From NCBI GenBank assembly GCA_017615955.1, contig JAFZZD010000391.1, positions 1 to 5,826 on the forward strand: a stretch of DNA of 5,826 bases. Reading direction: 5' to 3'. Of this stretch, positions 3,721 through 5,826 are shown piece after piece (the first letter of the stretch is position 1; each line of letters starts with the position of its first letter). The DNA comes from Victivallales bacterium (GTDB lineage Bacteria; Verrucomicrobiota; Lentisphaeria; Oligosphaerales; Oligosphaeraceae). Under the pieces are notes generated by a model. It did no database searches and was not told where the DNA came from. It saw nothing but the letters and a program-made list of their open reading frames with translations. The position numbers and the translations under genes are program-made.

Positions 3721-5826
3721 CTATTTCTGCACAAAGGAAAATGTGAGTTTCTTTGCGCCATTTTCTTGGATTGTCTCCATGCCTGGCAATGAAATGCTGG
3801 CTGTCACGCCCCTGGGTATGGTGAAGTTGCAAACGACTTTCCGTCCTTCACGATGCCATTCGCTGCGTATTATTCCAAAGCGGGACTTGTAGCTGGCACT
3901 GAAACTCTCCAGTTTCTTCGGGAAACAAGGCATGATATTGACTGCCTTGAAGCCTGGCGCCTCGAACACAGGATTCAAACCGCCAAGGTAGCGGAACATC
4001 CACGCCGAAATGTCCCCGAACATGATGTGGCTTCTTGAACCCAAGCCATTCCAGCGTTCCCACAAGGATGTGGCGCCCTGCTCCACCTGCCATCCCCATC
4101 CAGGCAGCTTTGTCTGCGTCACCACCTCGTAGGCATCGTCAATATAGCCATATTCAGCCAGTACACGGGGCACAGTCCTGGCGCCAATGATGCCGAATGT
4201 GGCCTTATGCTCCTCTTTCCGCACGACCTCCGCCAGCTTTGCAGCCACGGTGGGGACATTCTTCTTTTCCACCAGGCCAAAATACAGCGCCGCCGCCAGC
4301 GCGGTCGGCGTATCCTTTTCGTATGAGCCATTGCCGTTGTAGAACTTTGCGTTGAATGCCTTTTTGATGCGGGCCGCCAGTTCCCTGTACTCCTTCACGA
4401 AAGCCTCGCCCTTGTCGGGATACAGCTGCTGCATACGCATTGCGTCCTGATAGTAGTAGCAGCTGGATGTCAGTTGGTTTGAAGTCATTTCACGGTCATT
4501 CCACGGGCACCAGTCCCCTAGGCCGAAGTCCAGCAGGTCGCCCACTGCCATGGACTGCATATAGTCCATCAGCTTCCGTTGCTGTTCAAAGAAGCCTGTC
4601 CTGACAGCCTCGTCTCCAGAGAAAAGATACGTGCAATATGGATATTCAAACAAGATGGCATCCCACACAGGGCCATTGAGACGATGGTAATACTTGCCAG
4701 CGTTGGGTGCCATTCCAGGCATCTGCCCATTTGGCCATTGCACATCAGACAGCAAATGCATGAAATTGACAAAGGCATTGTGGGTGTTGAAGTTCCAGCA
4801 TCCAGTCTCTGCGGCAAGCTGTGCATCCCCTGTCCATCCGTTCTTCTCGCGATGCGGGCAGTCAGTGGGAATGCCCACAAAGTTCATAAGGTAGCTTTGC
4901 CTGGTGTTGCGCTGCAATGCATTCAGCATTTCATCCGACGCCTTTATATTCCCCACTTCATCAAATGCTGTGTGGACAAATTGCGCTTCCACCTCCACAA
5001 TCTCCGCATTGTCAAAGTTGAACAGCTCCACATATCTGAAACCATGGTAGGTGAAGCATGGCTCGAACACCTCGATCTCGCCTGTGCCAGCAAGAATGTA
5101 CTGGTCGCACTGGAACTGTGTGTTTATGATGCAGTTGTCAATCTCGCTTCGCTCAATTCTGTATGAATCAGGCACCACCTGCTCCGAATAGCGAAGGTCT
5201 ATGCGCTGCCCTGCCTTGCCCCGCACCTTGATACGGCACCAGCCGGACATGTTCACACCAAAGTCGTAGGTGGTGATCTGGTAATGGACATAATGCGCCG
5301 CCACTGGCCTGTAGCTTTTCATTACCTTGCATGGTTCGACTATCTCCTGGCAAATCATACCGCCTGGCGGTGTGCAGCGCGTGGCGTTCTGCCAGTCGCT
5401 GTCATCAAAATCAGGTTCCAGCACGCCCTTGATCCGCAGCCGTCCATCCTCATACTGCCCGCCTCTGAGCTGATTGAAAACAATATGGCTGCCATGCACT
5501 TTCCAGCTGTCATCGCTGGCGGCAATGATTTCGCCATTGACCTCAATGTCGCAAAGCAGCTTGGGCACATCGCGCCAGGAAGCATACGAGAAATTCCAGT
5601 TGCTGACAACATTCTCGTTGTAAAGTCCGTTCCCCAGCAGAACCACCACGGCATTTTTCCCTGTGCGGAGCAACTTGCTCACATCGTATGCCACATAGCT
5701 CGCCCTTTTGTCAAACTGGGACATCACAGGCGCAAGAACCCTGTCATCAGCCTTGACGCCATTGACATAGAGGATATGATAGCCCAGGCCGCAAAGATAT
5801 ATCTTCGCCATCTCAACCTTCTTGCG
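3721..5826 (-). CDS. Alpha-L-rhamnosidase, glycoside hydrolase family 78, 5'-truncated
   Basis: The frame is open to the right edge (five codons beyond the ATG at 5811), and that ATG falls inside the N-terminal domain, so the true start lies outside. About 701 residues are present; family members are often 850-1100. Numbering from the ATG, residues 1-130 match the end of the Bac_rhamnosid_N beta domain (GLGYHILYVNG, LLGNGLY). Residues about 160-275 are a beta-sandwich with FGVNMSGW and FTYHGFRYVE, about 280-620 the (alpha/alpha)6 catalytic barrel, and the rest a C-terminal beta domain. Asp317, Glu322 and Asp329 in TDCPHREKNGWTGD match D567, E572 and D579 of Bacillus RhaB. Glu585 in GATSLWERW is the likely general base. 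The enzyme is expected to remove terminal alpha-L-rhamnose from plant polysaccharides or glycosides by inversion. Any signal peptide would be off the window. It is followed 11 bases later by the TIGR02757 gene. Confidence 0.95.
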   Translation of the reverse strand, partial: RKKVEMAKIYLCGLGYHILYVNGVKADDRVLAPVMSQFDKRASYVAYDVSKLLRTGKNAVVVLLGNGLYNENVVSNWNFSYASWRDVPKLLCDIEVNGEIIAASDDSWKVHGSHIVFNQLRGGQYEDGRLRIKGVLEPDFDDSDWQNATRCTPPGGMICQEIVEPCKVMKSYRPVAAHYVHYQITTYDFGVNMSGWCRIKVRGKAGQRIDLRYSEQVVPDSYRIERSEIDNCIINTQFQCDQYILAGTGEIEVFEPCFTYHGFRYVELFNFDNAEIVEVEAQFVHTAFDEVGNIKASDEMLNALQRNTRQSYLMNFVGIPTDCPHREKNGWTGDAQLAAETGCWNFNTHNAFVNFMHLLSDVQWPNGQMPGMAPNAGKYYHRLNGPVWDAILFEYPYCTYLFSGDEAVRTGFFEQQRKLMDYMQSMAVGDLLDFGLGDWCPWNDREMTSNQLTSSCYYYQDAMRMQQLYPDKGEAFVKEYRELAARIKKAFNAKFYNGNGSYEKDTPTALAAALYFGLVEKKNVPTVAAKLAEVVRKEEHKATFGIIGARTVPRVLAEYGYIDDAYEVVTQTKLPGWGWQVEQGATSLWERWNGLGSRSHIMFGDISAWMFRYLGGLNPVFEAPGFKAVNIMPCFPKKLESFSASYKSRFGIIRSEWHREGRKVVCNFTIPRGVTASISLPGMETIQENGAKKLTFSFVQK

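Noticed and set aside
3710..3832. A 41-residue N-terminal extension of the TIGR02757 protein
   Set aside because: It would overlap the rhamnosidase coding sequence, and family similarity begins after the ATG at 3707-3709, which has standard operon spacing.
4579..5166. A 195-codon rightward open frame inside the rhamnosidase region
   Set aside because: It is antisense to the catalytic domain, which has all four expected catalytic residues. The rightward translation shows no recognisable motif.

Overview
The window holds four protein-coding genes. Two run off the edges. The layout is two rightward genes (a MurC-like Mur ligase, then a SUMF1/FGE-fold protein) facing two leftward genes (a GH78 alpha-L-rhamnosidase, then a TIGR02757/DUF2400 protein), with a 250-bp repeat-rich gap where they converge. 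No rRNA, tRNA, CRISPR array, transposase or reverse transcriptase was seen. The sequence suggests a peptidoglycan-containing, plant-polysaccharide-degrading bacterium of moderate GC. A GH78 enzyme, a SUMF1-fold protein and short CTCTGCG/TTTGCGTTAA-type intergenic repeats together would fit the PVC superphylum (Lentisphaerota/Kiritimatiellota-like) or a similar gut or environmental lineage. That placement is a guess from gene content, not a demonstrated assignment.

Region 1-1008 is the C-terminal part of a Mur ligase of the MurC type. It has lost its N-terminal P-loop region to the window edge and departs from canonical MurC at several signature positions. Region 1009-1173 is a short spacer with one copy of a dispersed repeat, a tandem 10-mer and a plausible ribosome binding site. 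Region 1174-2679 is a 501-residue protein with an N-terminal coiled coil made of four DNA-level heptad repeats, an unassigned helical middle and a C-terminal SUMF1 domain. Its last 32 or so residues look like the variable region of a diversity-generating retroelement (DGR) target: a fixed GGSW...R..CR...R...RP...GFR scaffold with NNC codons at most of the non-scaffold positions.

Region 2680-2929 contains further copies of the dispersed repeat, a 9-bp perfect hairpin and a 12-bp perfect inverted repeat enclosing 145 bp. Repeat copies lie on both sides of the SUMF1 gene in the same orientation, so that gene looks like a cassette bracketed by repeats. Regions 2930-3709 and 3721-5826 form a leftward pair 11 bp apart. 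The rhamnosidase keeps all four expected catalytic acidic residues. The TIGR02757 protein is a conserved family of unknown function whose PLDTHV motif resembles that of HhH-GPD DNA glycosylases.

Nothing shows that the two gene pairs work together. The strongest candidates for new biology are the putative hypervariable SUMF1 protein and the structured repeat block behind it.
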